Origin: Zopfochytrium polystomum
Lineage: Eukaryota; Chytridiomycota; Chytridiomycetes; Chytridiales; Chytridiaceae
Direction: 5' to 3'
DNA length: 64,000 nucleotides
Assembly (NCBI GenBank): GCA_025765615.1
Contig: JAIVFJ010000055.1
Coordinates: 248,001 to 312,000 of the forward strand
The first letter of the stretch is position 1. The number at the start of each line of letters is the position of its first letter. The translations under genes were made by a program, and so were the position numbers. Positions 8,854 to 21,596 of this stretch are shown here, piece after piece. The notes beneath the pieces were generated by a model that was not told the DNA's origin, made no database searches, and was given only the letters and a program-made list of their open reading frames with translations.

Positions 8854-11420
8854 ATGGCACCGCTTCCACGGACATCCGCCGGTGCCGCCTCGGCCTCCTC
8901 CACCATGTCGCTGCTGCCCTTGGTCTGGGTTGGAGTTCTGATCTTGGTGGCGCGCTCAGTGGCTGCCGATCCCTCCGGCACGGCGAACTTGACTGACCCA
9001 TCGAAGCAGCAAGAAGAGGAAGTTCCCCCCTACTACAAGGCAGTCGGCATCACCCTCGCTCTCACGTCGGGGTTTTTCATTGGATCGTCCTTCATTTTCA
9101 AGAAGAAAGGCTTGATCGACACAAACACCTTGCACGGCGAGGTCGGCGCTGGCCACGCCTACCTGAAGAGCGGCTTATGGTGGACTGGAATGGTATGTGA
9201 TCGGCCTGACGGCTAACTTTCACTGACTGGTCAAATTCGATACGCCGTGTTCTACGACCTCCTACTCGCGCAGATCTTAATGGCTCTTGGTGAGTTTGCC
9301 AACTTTGGCGCCTACGCGTTTACGCCGGCAATTCTCGTCACACCGCTCGGCGCGCTCAGCGTGGTCATAAGTGCTATTCTCGCCTCCGTCTTCTTGAAGG
9401 AAAAGCTGAATTTGTCGGGGAAGGTCGGTTGCGCTCAGTGTCTCATTGGTGCAACCATCATTGTACTTCACGCTCCCGCGACAAACGCGACTGAAACGAT
9501 CCCCGAGTTTTTCAGCTACGTACTAGCCCCCGGTATGAACTTTTTCCCTTGCAAAGATGGACACTGACGTGCACCCCCTAGGTTTTATTGTGTACTCTAT
9601 TATCGTGGCGGCAGTTGTATTTTATCTGATCTACGGCCTCGCGCCGAAGTACGGTGATAAAAATCCGATTATTTACATTTCAATCTGCTCTATAGTCGGA
9701 TCATTCCTTGTTCTGAGTACGCAAGGTAAGCCCAAAATTCTTTTTTTAGCTTTTAGTCCTTCCGTAGGGCGAAAATTATGAGATACCAACCACCAGCCGC
9801 ACTTTGACAGGTTTTGGCTCGTCGATTGTGTACTCGGCGAGACACTGGCACACCGATAATCAATTCAAGCAATGGGCAATGTACCCTCTATTTGGATTCA
9901 TAGTGTTCACCGTCTGCGTCCAGATCCACTTCCTCAACAAAGCTCTGAACCTCTTCTCCACTGCTATCGTCACTCCGGTCTACTATGTGTTTTTTACCAC
10001 GACTACTCTTATTTCGTCAGCCGTCCTGTTTCGAGGATTTGCTGTCGACTCCGCCGTGGCAGGAGTCTCTCTGGTCATGGGTTTTCTTGTCATCGTCGGG
10101 GGAGTCGTCCTCCTTTTCCAGTACAGTCTGAAGGTGACGAAATTGGCGAAGATATCAAAGGCGGCTGCGACCGCTGGCGGAAACAATCCCAGCCACAGCC
10201 ACAGGGTTTCGATCGGGAGTGCAGAGAGTGCAGACGAAAATGTGGAGGACGACTTCACTGACGACGGCGGTGATGAGAAAAACAGTTTTGATGTTGACGT
10301 TCCCAAGGACGACGGCCTTGGCAGCGGCTATCTCGCACAGGACGGAGCTGTCCCGACCAAAGCTCTTTCCACGGATCGGTTGGATGAGTACATTCCGCCA
10401 ACTGCTCGAAGACGAAGGCCATCGAAGCAGCCCGGTGCCGAAGGACAACATCAACATCAGCCGCGCGCAGCACCGCAAGCCCAAAATGAAGCTCCATCTC
10501 GCAACCGTGGAGTGAAAGCCATCATGGAGCGCGTCTCGAACGGGACAACGTCTGCGGAGCAAATGTTCAAGTCTTTTTCAGAGAAAATGAAGCCGAAGGA
10601 TGGCTCCCAACAGAATTCCTCGGTTGCTAAGCCAACCCAGCCGTCGCAACCACACCCTCAGCCGCAGTCACAGCCCCAGCGGCTTAATCAAGAGGCGCGC
10701 GCGTTTGCGCCTGAAACCCAGACCGCACCCTCACGATCGTCCGCAGCCCAGAAACCTGAGCCTCATCAATTTACTACCGCTCCATCCTTTTCTTCCTCGA
10801 CAACATCCGCATCAAGCCGAACCAGCGTCGGCTCTACATCGGCAGCGAGGCACCACGCCACGCCCCCGCCACGAGCAACGCTTATCTCAGCCAGCCCGAC
10901 GGCGGCGGCGGCGGTGCATCAGGCTCGGCAACCCCCTCCTCTCCTTCCCCCTCCTCCGCCGTCACCGTCCTCTGCGACGAACGCAGCAGCCTCGGCACTG
11001 GCACCGTCCGCGTCCGCGCCGGCGGCGGCATCGGCAACCCTGCACCCCCTACAACTCCCGCCGCCACCGCCACAAGCAGGGCAGTCGCTGCAACACCACC
11101 ACCACCACCCACAATGGCGTGCAGGCCAGCAGCCGCACTTTGAGAGCGACAGCGCGAAAACCGTTGTCGCCGCCGGCGCTGCAAGCTCGGCAAGTGGCGG
11201 AGTGGGAGGAGGTGGCGGTGACGGCGACCGTGCCGGCGACGCATCAGACCGCCCCGCAGAGGCAGCTGGCGGAGGAGGGAGCGGCGCTGGCGGCGGGGAC
11301 ACGCTTCCCGGCTCGCGCACCAACCTTCTCACTGCTGCTCCCCCCGGGGACGACGACGACGACGAGGACGACATTGTCGCCGTCGGCACCAAGCGAAAAG
11401 CTGTGGGCGGCGGGTGGTAA
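8854..11420 (+). CDS. NIPA-type magnesium transporter with long disordered tail
   Basis: Four exons: 8854-9192, 9274-9532, 9582-9725, 9811-11420; all phases agree and give 783 residues. A second Met at 8905 would start directly at a hydrophobic leader (LLPLVWVGVLILVARSVAA). Family hallmarks are YKAVGITLALTSGFFIGSSF, LWWTGMILMALGEFANF, AYAFTPAILVTPLGALS and LKEKLNLSGKVGCAQC, followed by further membrane helices (about nine in all) to residue ~330. NIPA proteins carry Mg2+ across plasma or endosomal membranes in the DMT superfamily. The ~450-residue C-terminus is Pro/Ser/Gln-rich, with an acidic DDDDDEDD patch near the end; most relatives lack such a tail, so it may be regulatory. Family assignment is firm; direction and substrate are by analogy. 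Confidence 0.9.
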
Positions 11421-12265
11421 ACACGCGTGGACCCTTTTTTGTCCCCTTTCTGTTTCTTCTCGTTACAATGCGCAGACGGGTGAGAGGGCCTTTTTTTTTA
11501 GACTGGAGGGTTCAAGAAGGTCGTCAAAACCGAAACCCAAAAAAAAAAAAAAAAAAAAAAAAAAACAATCCTTGTCGACGTAGTTTTTGTTTCCGACGCT
11601 AGCGGCAGAGGGCCTCAAATAATAATACAACTGCGCGGCGGTCGGTTGCGGGAGGTGCCGGGCGTAACCCCTCGATGCTTCCCGCTTCTCAGTTTGTTAC
11701 TCTCTGTACCTTCTCTCCCTCTTTATTTTCTTTCTGTTTTTTATTTCTTTTTCTTCGTTTCTCCTTTCCTCAACCACGTCTTCCCATTACAACATACAAT
11801 GATAACCAACCTTCTTTTCAACCCGGCTTACTTTTCTCCCTCCTGTAATCAATCTCACTAAGTACGCTTTCTTTTTTTTTTTTTGATTTGTCAGAGCGAT
11901 CGGTCCGACGGCGGACGCTCGCAGGCCTGCTTTCATGCATCGGAAACGCGCATATGTGCTGCTTTCTGCACTTGCGGGCGAAGAGAGCCAAGTGAGTGTG
12001 TGGAGAAGGGAGGAGCAGGGCAAAAAGAGGACACGCAAACATGGCTGAGCCAACAGAAAACTACTCTACCTCTCTCTCGCTCTTTCTCCCTCTGCTGTGA
12101 GTGTGAGTGTGTGTGTGTGTTGTGTGGACTGTGCCCCAAAACAAGGGATGGCAAGTCACCCACCCACAACAAGAAGACAGTAGTTTAAATTTTCAGTACT
12201 CTCATTTTGACCGATCACAATCACACACACGCATCCCCCCCCCCCCCTTTTCTGCAGCAGCACAT
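11421..12265. other. Intergenic between NIPA and RNA cyclase genes
   Basis: Contains a 26-base A run at about 11540-11565, T-rich stretches and a GT-rich patch near 12100-12120. It should hold the NIPA 3' end and the promoter of the next gene. No coding signal. Confidence 0.4.
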
Positions 12266-12562
12266 ATGCAGCAGCAACAGCAGCAGGGGCGGCGGCGGCC
12301 GCCAAGGCAGTCAGCGGCGGCATCGCAAGATGGGTACGCGGATGGCGGCAGCACCACCAGCAGCGCGCGCGGAGGCAGCCGCGAGTCCCTGCCAACGGCA
12401 ACAGCACCTTCAGTAACAACAACCGCATCGGCAGCGGGGGCGGACGTCGTCACCGTGGTGGACGGCTCCGTGCTGGAGGGCGGCGGCCAAAGTAAGTCGG
12501 GAGCGAGTTTTTGTTGCGTTGCTTTTCTTGTCTGGGCCTCACCCCACCTGCTTTCTACCTAC

Positions 12563-12593
<31 letters not shown>

Positions 12594-14354
12594 CACAACA
12601 ACAACCAAAAAAAGTCCTCCGCAACACCGCCGCGTACTCGGTCCTCCTCGCCACCCCGGTCCTCATCACCCGCATCCGCGCCGCACGCTCCAAGCCCGGT
12701 CTGCGCCGCCAGCACCTCACCGGCCTCGAGCTCGTCGCGGCCGTCGCCGGCGCAGCCCACCTCGCCGGGTCCGCCGTCCCGGACCCGGACGGCGGGCCCG
12801 CCGCGCTCCGACGCCCGCCCGCCGTCGAGGACCAGGCCGTCTTCCTGCGCCCGGCGCGGCGGGACCGCGGAGACGGCGGTGGCGGCGGAGGAGGAGGTGG
12901 TCGGCCGCCGGAGAGGACGTTTGTCGGGGACACCGGCACCGCCGGGAGCGTCGGCTTGCTGGTCCAGGTCGCGATGCCCGTCGCGCTGTTTGCCGACTAT
13001 GTTGCGGCGGAGCGCGTCGTGCTCGAGCTGAAGGGCGGGACGAACGCCGATCTGTCGCCGTCGGTAAAGAGTGCTTTTTTTTTCCCCCTTTCTTTTTTTC
13101 TTTCTCGGGTTGGATGTTGACTCTCCGCGTGTTTTTCCTTCTGCCTGATCTGCCTGCACGTCCTTTTTTTCCCTGGTTTTTTTTTTTTTGATTTCCAACA
13201 GATTGACTTTCTGAGCTCGATCCTCCTGCCGTTTCTCGACGCGCACGTTCTCCCCGCGTCGCCGTCGCCGCGACCGGTGACGATTGACGTCCGGCGGCGT
13301 GGGTACATGCCGCGAGGCGGCGGGCTCGTCGCACTCTCGGTCTCGCCCCTTGCAGCGGATCAGTCCCTCCGCTCGTTCACCGTCCTCGACCGGGGAGAGG
13401 CGGTCGTGCTGCGCGGGTGAGTGTCTGGAAATGGGGGGAGGAAAGGGAGGGGTGGGGGAAAGTGGGAAGGACGCTTGCCCCCCTGGTTTGAATCCCCCTG
13501 TTTTTTTTTTGTTTTTTTTTTTTTTTCTTTTCTTTTCTGACGAAAACAACAAACAGGCGAATTTTCGTGGCGGGAACGTTCGAGTGGAAAGACGCGGAGC
13601 GGATAAAGTTTGAGGCAGTCAAGGGCCTGACGCGAGTCTTTGGGGACGACGTTGTGCGCGGCGGCGACGAGATCGAGCTCGTCAAGGACGCGCCGGGAGA
13701 GTCGACCGGAACGGCCATGGGATGCCTGTCAGTGTTGTTATTGTGGTCTTCTTCTCCGTTTCTTGCCCTGCGCCATTCTCGGCAACTATCCTTTCACCCG
13801 ATCCAAATCAATTAACACTTAAAAAAAAAAAACAGCCTCTGGGTCGAAACCACGACGGGCTGCCGCATCGCGGGATCCGGGCTGGGCGGGGCCAAGACGC
13901 CCGCGCACAAGGTCGCAGCGGGCGCCGCGACGATGCTCCGCGAGAACTGGGAGCACGGCGGCTGCGTCGACGAGTTTCTGCAGGACCAGATCGTGATTTT
14001 TATGGCGCTGGCCGAGGGCACGTCGACGGTCGTTACGGGCCCGCTGAGCTTGCACACGCGCACGGCGATCCATGTTGCAGAGTTGATGACAAAGGTTTGG
14101 TTTTGGTGGGCGATGGGGTGACGCTCTGGGAAAGCGGCTGTGTTTGCAATTCGCTTTTGCTCACTTGCTGCGCGAACGCGACTCTTCTCACAACTCTCTC
14201 TCTCTCTCTTTACTTTTTTTTTTCCTTTCTTTTCTTCTTTCGGCAACAAAAGGCCAAGTTCACGGTCGAGCCGCTCGGCGACGGGACTGCGCGCCAAAGG
14301 GTTTCGTGTGTGGGGATTGGCTTGAAAGGAGGAGGCGGTGGTGTTAGGAGGTAA
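12266..14354 (+). CDS. RTCA: RNA 3'-terminal phosphate cyclase
   Basis: Six exons: 12266-12491, 12615-13063, 13202-13416, 13557-13727, 13836-14094, 14253-14354, giving 473 residues. The enzyme uses ATP to convert RNA 3'-phosphate to a 2',3'-cyclic phosphate via a covalent His-AMP intermediate. Matching blocks: VDGSVLEGGGQILRNT, RIRAARSKPGLRRQHLTGLE, LKGGTNADLSPSIDFL, VRRRGYMPRGGG, LWVETTTGCRIAGS, HGGCVDEFLQDQIVIFMALA and GPLSLHTRTAIHVAE, whose LHT His corresponds to the adenylated residue. Splicing 12491 to 12615 restores GGGQIL exactly. It is longer than the usual ~360 residues because of an N-terminal Gln/Ser/Ala tail of about 60 residues and a Gly-rich insert near residue 200. The first intron is stop-free and a multiple of three. 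Confidence 0.9.
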
Positions 14355-14523
14355 CAGCGCGGCTGCTATGCTGCTGCTGCTGCTGCTGAGGGCAGTACAG
14401 CAGCTGCCGTACTTCTTGTTGTTTGAACAGAGCGCAAAACGGCCGGATATCAGCAGTGATGAATGAGGCCCCGTGTCTGGTGTCTGGTCTGTCCAATACA
14501 GCCCAATTTTAAAAAATTGGCTG

Positions 14524-14557
<34 letters not shown>

Positions 14558-14871
14558 AAGCACGGCTGACAAAGGCAATAATGTGCGAGCCTTCGGTGTT
14601 TTTTTTATTTTTATTTTTTGTTTTTTTTTTTTTTTTTTTTAACTTTTCTGGTCTTCGTTTTCGTTCTGAAGGGGAGACAGCAGACGCAGATACAAAAATT
14701 TATAAATGCTGAAGGGCCATACTAGTTCAGCAATGGATTTTTTGTTGTTTGTTGTTTTTTTAAAATATTTTTTTTACTTTATATTTTATTTTATTTTATT
14801 TTTTTGTTGGTTTTCGATCTTTGTCTCAAAATTTATAGTTGCTGGAGAGCACACTCTGCCTCTGTCTTACA
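14355..14871. other. Short intergenic with GGCT and T-rich repeats
   Basis: Holds a (CTGG)n-type run at about 14519-14560 and long T runs at 14601-14640 and 14756-14805. No coding content. Confidence 0.5.
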
Positions 14872-16655
14872 ATGCGCGATGACGGCGCCGACACCCCCGA
14901 CTCCGCCAGCACCAGCAGCCGCCGCCCTGACCGCCACCACGCCGACGCCGACGCAGACGCAGAGGCCGACGATGGCGCCGATGACGCGGACGCCGACGAC
15001 GACAAGGACGACGACGACGACGACGACGGCGACCACGACCGCGATGCCGACGACCGCAGCGGCCGCGGCAGGGTTGAACCGCGCTCTGCGCATAGCGACA
15101 ATCTGCCGACACCGCGACGGCAGAACCGCCACGACCACCGCAACCCCACACCGCCACGGCCAAGACAAACACCATCACCACCACCACCACCACCACCACC
15201 ACCACTCACAGACGCCTCCGCCGACAAAAAGCAGAACGGCCTCATCCCCTTCCACCCGCTCGTCCCCGATACTGATAAGACCACCAACGCCGCCACCACC
15301 TTTCCCCACGACCGGCCGCTTCCGTACGTCCTTCCGATACACTTTGCCCGCCCAACAACCGCCGCCTTTCTCACGTCCGCCGACGCTGCCGCCGACACCG
15401 CCGCCACAGAGCGCGGAAGCAGCCGCAGCAGTACCGGCGGCGGCGGCGGCGGTGGAGTCGCCGCAGGCCCCACCGCGGACAGTGGCAAACCCCACGAAAA
15501 ATCGCCATGGGATGACGCAGCCCGCGGCAAGAGCCAGCCCGCACACGTCGCGGCGGCGGCGGCGGCGGCCGAGTCTGAATTCTCGTTCCCTCCTCCCTCG
15601 TTCTTGCTCGCGCCGGCGGCGGCGGCGGAGGCGGCGGCGGCGGCAGAGTTTTCGTTCCCGGCAGAGTCCACTGAGCCCTCCGTGCAGGAAAATGTGGCGG
15701 CTGGAAGAAAAAAGTGTCTGTCTGCTGAAGGTTTGCTTTGTTTCTTCTCTACCTTTCGTTTTTTTTTTTCTCTCCCATTTTCTGTTGTTGTGCTAAACTT
15801 TGAGTCTAAGCAGAACCGAACCGCAAGCGGGTAAAGTTTGGCGCCATCGCGTTACTCCTGGCGATGGGCGTCGCGGGGCTCGTCGCTGTCGCTGTTGTCG
15901 TTGCGCTAAAGAGTCGCGCGTCGTCGGCTCCGCCATCAAGCCCAAGCTCCACCACATCGTCGATAGAATCTCCTTCAGCCCCGCTGCCCGCAAGCCCGTC
16001 GGTCACTTCGACGTCAAACCCGTCCTCTTCCCCCACGCAGTCCTCTCCTACGATAACAATATCGAGTATCCGGCCCTCATCCTTCCCGTCCTCTGCAAAC
16101 AGCACCAGCGCCACCACCAGCAGCAGCAGCCCTCGGCCGCCGCCGCCAGGCGGCTCCCTCGTCCCCACGAGCTCCGCGCCGCCGTCCACCACCACCGCGT
16201 CCCCTGCCACCGCCGCCACCACCGCCACACCGTCGCCCCCCGCCGCCATCCCCGCGCTCTTCCAGATCCAGTGGCTCAACTCCACCGACTGCGTCCGCGC
16301 CTACATCGAGCCCGACTTTAACGACACCATACTGGTGCGCGACCCGTGCGCGCCACCCGCGGCTTCCCCGTCGCCGTCGCCGTCGCCGTCGCCGCAGAAC
16401 AGCTCCAGCGAGACGGTCTTCAACGCGACCGCTCTCGGGTGGCAGAGCGTCTCGACCAAATTGTGTCTGGCGATCGACAGGAGCTCGGGGCTGTTTCAGT
16501 ACAACTGCACACCGGGCAACCGCGACCAGCAGCTGGCGCTGTTTAAGAATTCTATCGTCGACGGCAGCGGCCGCTGCCTTGGACCCACGCTGTCTAATCC
16601 GTTTGGGACGGTCGTCGTGCCGTGCGGCAATTACACGCTTGTGCCTGTTTCCTAG
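14872..16655 (+). CDS. Type II membrane protein with ricin-B-like ectodomain
   Basis: Two exons, 14872-15730 and 15814-16655, join in phase to give 566 residues. The first ~285 residues are low complexity: Asp/Ala-rich (30-80), poly-Pro, then Gly/Ala runs. The exon joint yields KKCLSAEEPNRKRVK, a basic stop-transfer patch just before a single membrane segment FGAIALLLAMGVAGLVAVA. A Ser/Thr/Pro stalk follows. The C-terminal ~130 residues (IQWLNSTDCVRAYI, KLCLAIDRSSGLFQY, DGSGRCLGPTLSNPFG) have the spaced Cys and CL/LF pattern of a beta-trefoil (ricin-B type) module, with N-glycosylation sequons NST, NDT and NAT. Topology would put the trefoil outside the cell or in the lumen. The lectin assignment is tentative, as the QxW signature is weak. 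Confidence 0.65.
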
Positions 16656-17676
16656 GAGCGAGGAATGAGGAGGGGGGAATAACGACTCCGAGACTGATGC
16701 CTGCCTTTCTCCCCTTCTATTTTGTGTTGTTTTTGGGGTTTCCGCTTCGGTTTACTTCATACGTCTCTATACCACTTCCCAAACTTAAGTCCTTTGACCA
16801 CATCCCTGTCTCTGACCATTTTTTGTTCGAAAGGTTTACTTTGAAATGCTCAAGGGCCTCTCGATTTCAACACTTCCAACCCAACTCACTCCTTCCTCAT
16901 TTTTCACATTCACTCTCAGTTGAAAGTTGTGCTAATGGCTGCAAGGTTCCCTTGTATCATTTCTCTTGCTTATGTAACAAGTGCTCATTTCGTTGACACG
17001 ACAGGACAATCAGACTGTGAGCGGTAAAGCGAGGGAGCGAGTGAGAGACAGTTGAGTGAGTGTGAGAGCAATGTTTTTTCTTGCGAAGGCGAAGAGCAAC
17101 ATGGGCTTGGAACAAGACATGTGCGATGAAAACAACACTCTCGAGTGCTCAATGTGCAGAATACGCGTATGCGTTTTTTCAGAGCAGAGTCTTCGTGAGC
17201 GGGAAGCGTCACTTTTTTTCACCAATAACTGTTAGCACTGGATAGCGGTTTTTTTTTTTTCAAGCAAACTGGAGGGGCTAGTGTTTCCCCCACTTGTTGA
17301 GGCCGCTCTGTCAAATGACGCCGCTTGGTTCAAACGCCGACCCTCACACCCCGCGTGCATCTGAGATCACGCCCGTTCGGTGCACAACGGAGGCCCTTGC
17401 TCGATGTAGTTTCGATCCGCGGGGATGTTTCTTCTAATAATCTCGTAAAACATGCTTGTTTTTTTCCCTGCGTGTTTTTATTAGAAGTGTAGTATAGTAT
17501 TAACGGACATACTTTTTCTCTTTTTCCGTGATCAATTGGTTCTAGAACGTAGAAGAGAAAGGGTGGCGGGTAAAGGGTGGGGACGGTTTTCCCTAGTCTC
17601 TTTCTTCAGTCAAATTAGGAGCCGAGTGTGGGACGCACCGTCAAAGGACAACCCACCGGGGCGCGCGTCACCAGCT
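16656..17676. other. Intergenic
   Basis: About 1 kb of mixed composition. A B-box-like GGTTCAAAC at 17329 has no convincing A-box or arms, so no tRNA is called. The last 100 bases should be promoter and leader of the next gene. Confidence 0.4.
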
Positions 17677-20600
17677 ATGAGCGGACCACCTTCTTCCGTT
17701 GCGACATCCGTCGGCTTCTCGGCGTCTCGCTCGCAGAGGTCCGACGCCGAGGCCGGCCGCGTCAATAAAAGCAACCTTAGCAGCAGCAGCAGCATCAGCA
17801 ATACCACCGCGGCGTTGGCTGAGGATCCGTCGCCTGCCGGTGAGTGGGTGTTGCGATGTGCCGAAGAACCCCACATATCGACTGCTCTTCCCTTAACCCT
17901 CCCTCACTTGAACTACACACTGGCAAACTCGAAAAAAAAAACCACGAAGACCCCTCCGCGAAGACCACCACCAAGGTCCCCTGCGACGCAACAGTAGATG
18001 GCACCAATCGCGCACCTCCAGGATTACCCGCCGCAGTCAGCACAGCACCATTTTTACCAACACAGCCAGCATCGCTTGCAACAGCATCTGGTGGCGCGAA
18101 CGACGCTACTGGCGGGGGCAGAAAGAGCCAGGACGAGGACGTCAACCATGACGACGACGACGACGAAGACGACGACGACGACGTGCCACTGAGCAGAACC
18201 ATCACCAGGAAACCGTCCATCATCTCCAAAACGCCCTCCTTCGCCGCGCCGCCTTCCGGTACGAATGCGCCCCACACACCCCTCCGCCCACCTTCCACTC
18301 TTCTTTGCTGCAAGCTCACACGATCGCTCCTCGCTAATTCGCAACCCTCCCAACCCCCCAGTCCTCCAAACCGCGAGCACGCACGGGTGCGCCGCCGCAG
18401 AAGCCGGCGGCGGCGACGACGACGACGAGCCCCTGTCGGCCGTGGCGTCTCGCCGCTGCTCGATGCGGAACAGCCGGAGTCACTCCGAGCAGCCGCCACC
18501 AAGCAGCTACTCTGGAGGCGGCGCCGCCGCGCTCGACGTAGAGGCCCTCCTCGCCTCCATGGACGCCAGCTCGGCCCGCATCTTGCTGCCGCGCACCCGG
18601 AACCCGTCCCTGGGCCCGCTCAGAGGACCCGTGCCCGAGGAGGCAGCAGCGACGGCGGCGGCTGCGACGACAGCGCCCGAGTTCGCGCCGCCAGGTGCGA
18701 AGCTGGACGAAGACGACGAGTCGCTGGCGGCTTTGAGCGGCGGCGGCAGCGGCGTGAAGCAGGGGGGTCCGCAACAGCAGCAGCAGCCGCAGCAGTTCCG
18801 GTCGCGGTCATCGTCTGCGACTGCCTCTATCAACGGTGCTGGTAGTGTTGGTGGCGGTGGTGGTGGGCCGGCCGCCGCGGCCGCCGCTGTCGCCGGGTTC
18901 CTGGGAATGAGCCCGGCGCCGCCCGCCAGCGCGTCGTTCTCGCACCCTCGCCGAAACCGGTCGTCGTCGGCAAAGCCGAGCGCCGCAAGCCCCTCGCAGC
19001 AGCCGCAGCAGGTCGCGCAGCAGTCTGCTCCTTCGGTCGCAGGCACCAGCGGCGGCGGCGGCGGCGGCGGAGGGCAACCCCCGCCTCTCATTCGGCGACT
19101 GTCCCGCCAGGGCTCCTTCTCGCAGCAGTCCGCGCACGACCGGGACCCCGACCACCACCCCCACCACCACCAGCAGCAGCAGCATCACCACCTGCCTCCC
19201 ACATCGTCCCTCCCATCCCTCCAGCAGCTCCAAACCCAGCTCCTGGACGCCCTCGACCCGGCCGCGCGGCCCCTCGCCGCGACGCTCTCCTCCCTAGTCC
19301 TGCTCACCCTCGAGCCGTGGCTCGCGGAAACAGCCCGCTCGCTCCGCCGCCTCGAAACCGCCGTCTCCTCCTCGTCAAACTCGTCCGCGGCGTCCTCCGC
19401 CCCGTCGAGCGAATGGACCCTCTACCACGGCTCCGGCGGCGGCGGCGCGAACCTCGCCGCCGCCCACGGAAAAGCCGCCGCCGCCGCCGCCGACGGCGAC
19501 CGCGGGCCGTCCTCCGCCCTCGCGTCCGTGCAGGAGCTGGTCCGCGCTTCGTGCGACGGGTCCTCGGCGGCGGCGTCCTTGCGCTTCCTCCCGAACAGCA
19601 ACCGCGGAGACCAACCCCCCGCGGTGGGCGCTGGAGTGGGAGGCTCCGTTGCGTCGATCGCCTCCTCCTCCAGCCACTCGTCCGTGGCTACCTCGACGCC
19701 GGGAGACGGCGCGCGATGCGAAGGTAACGTGTAAGCGCCGCCGGGTTTTTGTTTCCGGCCCCTCTCTGTTCCTCCGACTCTTCGACCCTTGCCCCCGGGA
19801 CAGCAACTGAAATCCCACTCCCCCCCATCATTCCGGGCCCAGCCTGCGGCGCCATCCGCGCCGCCAAAGCCGGCAGCCTCCTCGCCGAGCTCCCCGCGCG
19901 GCTGCAGCAGGACCAAAAATCAGCCCCGGCTACGCCGACGTACGACGCGGCCACGGGCGCGCTGGTCTCGGGCCGCCCGCTGCTGTCTGTCGAGCGCGAC
20001 CTGCGCGACGCCGAACTCGCCAAGGTCTCGGGGTCCCTCGCGTACCAGCAGATGCTGCGCAGCCGCGAGCGACACGCCAGGGAGATGAGGGAGAAGGAGG
20101 CGGCGGCGGCGGCGATCGCCGCGGCTACGAGCGGCGGTGGGAACGTGGGTGTGGGCGGTGGTGGTGGTGGCGCCGCCGCGGTGGTGGGGAGGGCGCTGCT
20201 GGATAGGCCGGGGTTCGCCGGAGAGGGCTCGGAGGAGAATCAGATCGCGCCGGTGCCGAAGAGGGCAACGTGTCCGAAATGCGCAGGTAGGGAATTGCGG
20301 GGGTTAAGATGCGCTGCTGGCCCTTTTCGTGTATTTTTTTTCTTTTTTTCGTGTTAGCGCGCTTTAGGGTTTGGGTTAACCGATTGCTCTATTTTTTTTT
20401 TTTTTTTTTTTTTTTTTTGTTTTGAACCCAATTTCGAACTCCGTTCCAGGCCTTGGCTTCGCGCACGTCGACGCGCGCCGCAAGCACGACAAGCCGGCCA
20501 CAATGTCCTGCAAGTCTTGCAAGACCTGTCCTGGTAAGCGAAAAAAAAAAAAAAAAAAAAGTGTATTTTTTGAGCCCCGCCCTGAACATGGGGTAGTGGA

Positions 20601-20927
20601 AGCAACGGGGCTGATATATCGCGCAACTTTTCGTTTCCCCTTCTCACAAGTCTGCATCGGTACCGGTATTCTCATCAACAGCACCGCGTGCAACGACTGT
20701 GACGGTAAGTCTCGTCCCGCACGCGTCGAACGCGACGGGCGCGGGGGGGCAAGACGCAAATCGTCATCCCTGACTTTTTGAAACCACAAAACTCGCACCT
20801 CGCCACTTTTCCTTTAGGCCGAGGCTTCTCCCACCCAGCCGGCACTGCTACATCAACTCCCACCACCTCCACCACAACGACGGCAACAACATCACCAACA
20901 ACACCAACACCAACAACTCCAACCGCA

Positions 20928-20959
<32 letters not shown>

Positions 20960-21596
20960 CAACAACAACAACAACAACAGCGCGTGCCCATCCTTCCCCG
21001 CGCGCTGCGCCGCCTGCCGCGACTGCGCCGCGTGCCACGGCGTCGGGCAGGTCACCAGCTTCCGCGGAGTCGCCGACGACGGTGCCGCCGCCGGCGACGA
21101 CGATGTTTCCGGCGGCTCGCCGTTGGCGAGGGCGATGGCGCGGGCCGCGGCGCTGGGTGCCGCCGCGGCGCCGCCGAGGCGCGTGGTCGCGGCTGCGGCA
21201 GCTGCGGCGGCGGCGGCCGCGGCGGCGGTGGGTGGTGCGGGTGGTGGCGACGGAGGCGCGGGAGGAGGGAGTACGGGCCGGGCGGCGGTTTCGGAGCGGC
21301 AGGACGCGCGGGCGACCGCGGCGGCGCCGCCGAATGCGGCCGGGCGGCGGGTTGGGGGCAGCGACGCAGCGGCAGGCGTTGTTGAAGACGGCGTGGATGA
21401 GAGCGAAGACGGCGACGGCGACGAAGACGAGAAGAAGGAGGGGGCACTTGATGGCGGCGGCGGCGCGGTCGCCGAGGCAAGCAGATCTAGAGTCGACGGC
21501 GACGTCGACGTTGTTGCCAAGGCGGGCGGCGACGGCGACATGTTCAAGGGGTCGAGCGGGACGCTGCCGAGCGGGTCGGTCGAGGCCATTCGGTGA
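17677..21596 (+). CDS. Large low-complexity protein with four DnaJ-type zinc modules
   Basis: Seven exons, all joined in phase 1: 17677-17839, 17995-18258 (an alternative acceptor near 17947 is possible), 18362-19723, 19804-20286, 20450-20533, 20651-20704, 20818-21596; about 1062 residues. The N-terminal half is Ser/Gly/Gln/His-rich with an acidic run, then an amphipathic helical block around LQTQLLDALDPAARPLAATL. The core carries four CxxCxGxG-like modules split over four exons: CPKCAGLGF, then CKSCKTCPVCIGTG, then CNDCDGRGF, then CAACRDCAACHGVG. This is the DnaJ cysteine-rich zinc arrangement without a J domain. In DnaJ proteins the modules hold two zincs and bind unfolded clients; a scaffold or chaperone-accessory role is inference. 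The tail is Gly/Ala-rich and acidic. Confidence 0.75.

Noticed and set aside
13484..13500. B-box-like GGTTTGAATCC
   Set aside because: Lies inside an RTCA intron, with no other tRNA features.
17278..17420. Possible tRNA around GGTTCAAAC at 17329 and TTTCGATCC at 17407
   Set aside because: No matching A-box or acceptor stem could be drawn for either.
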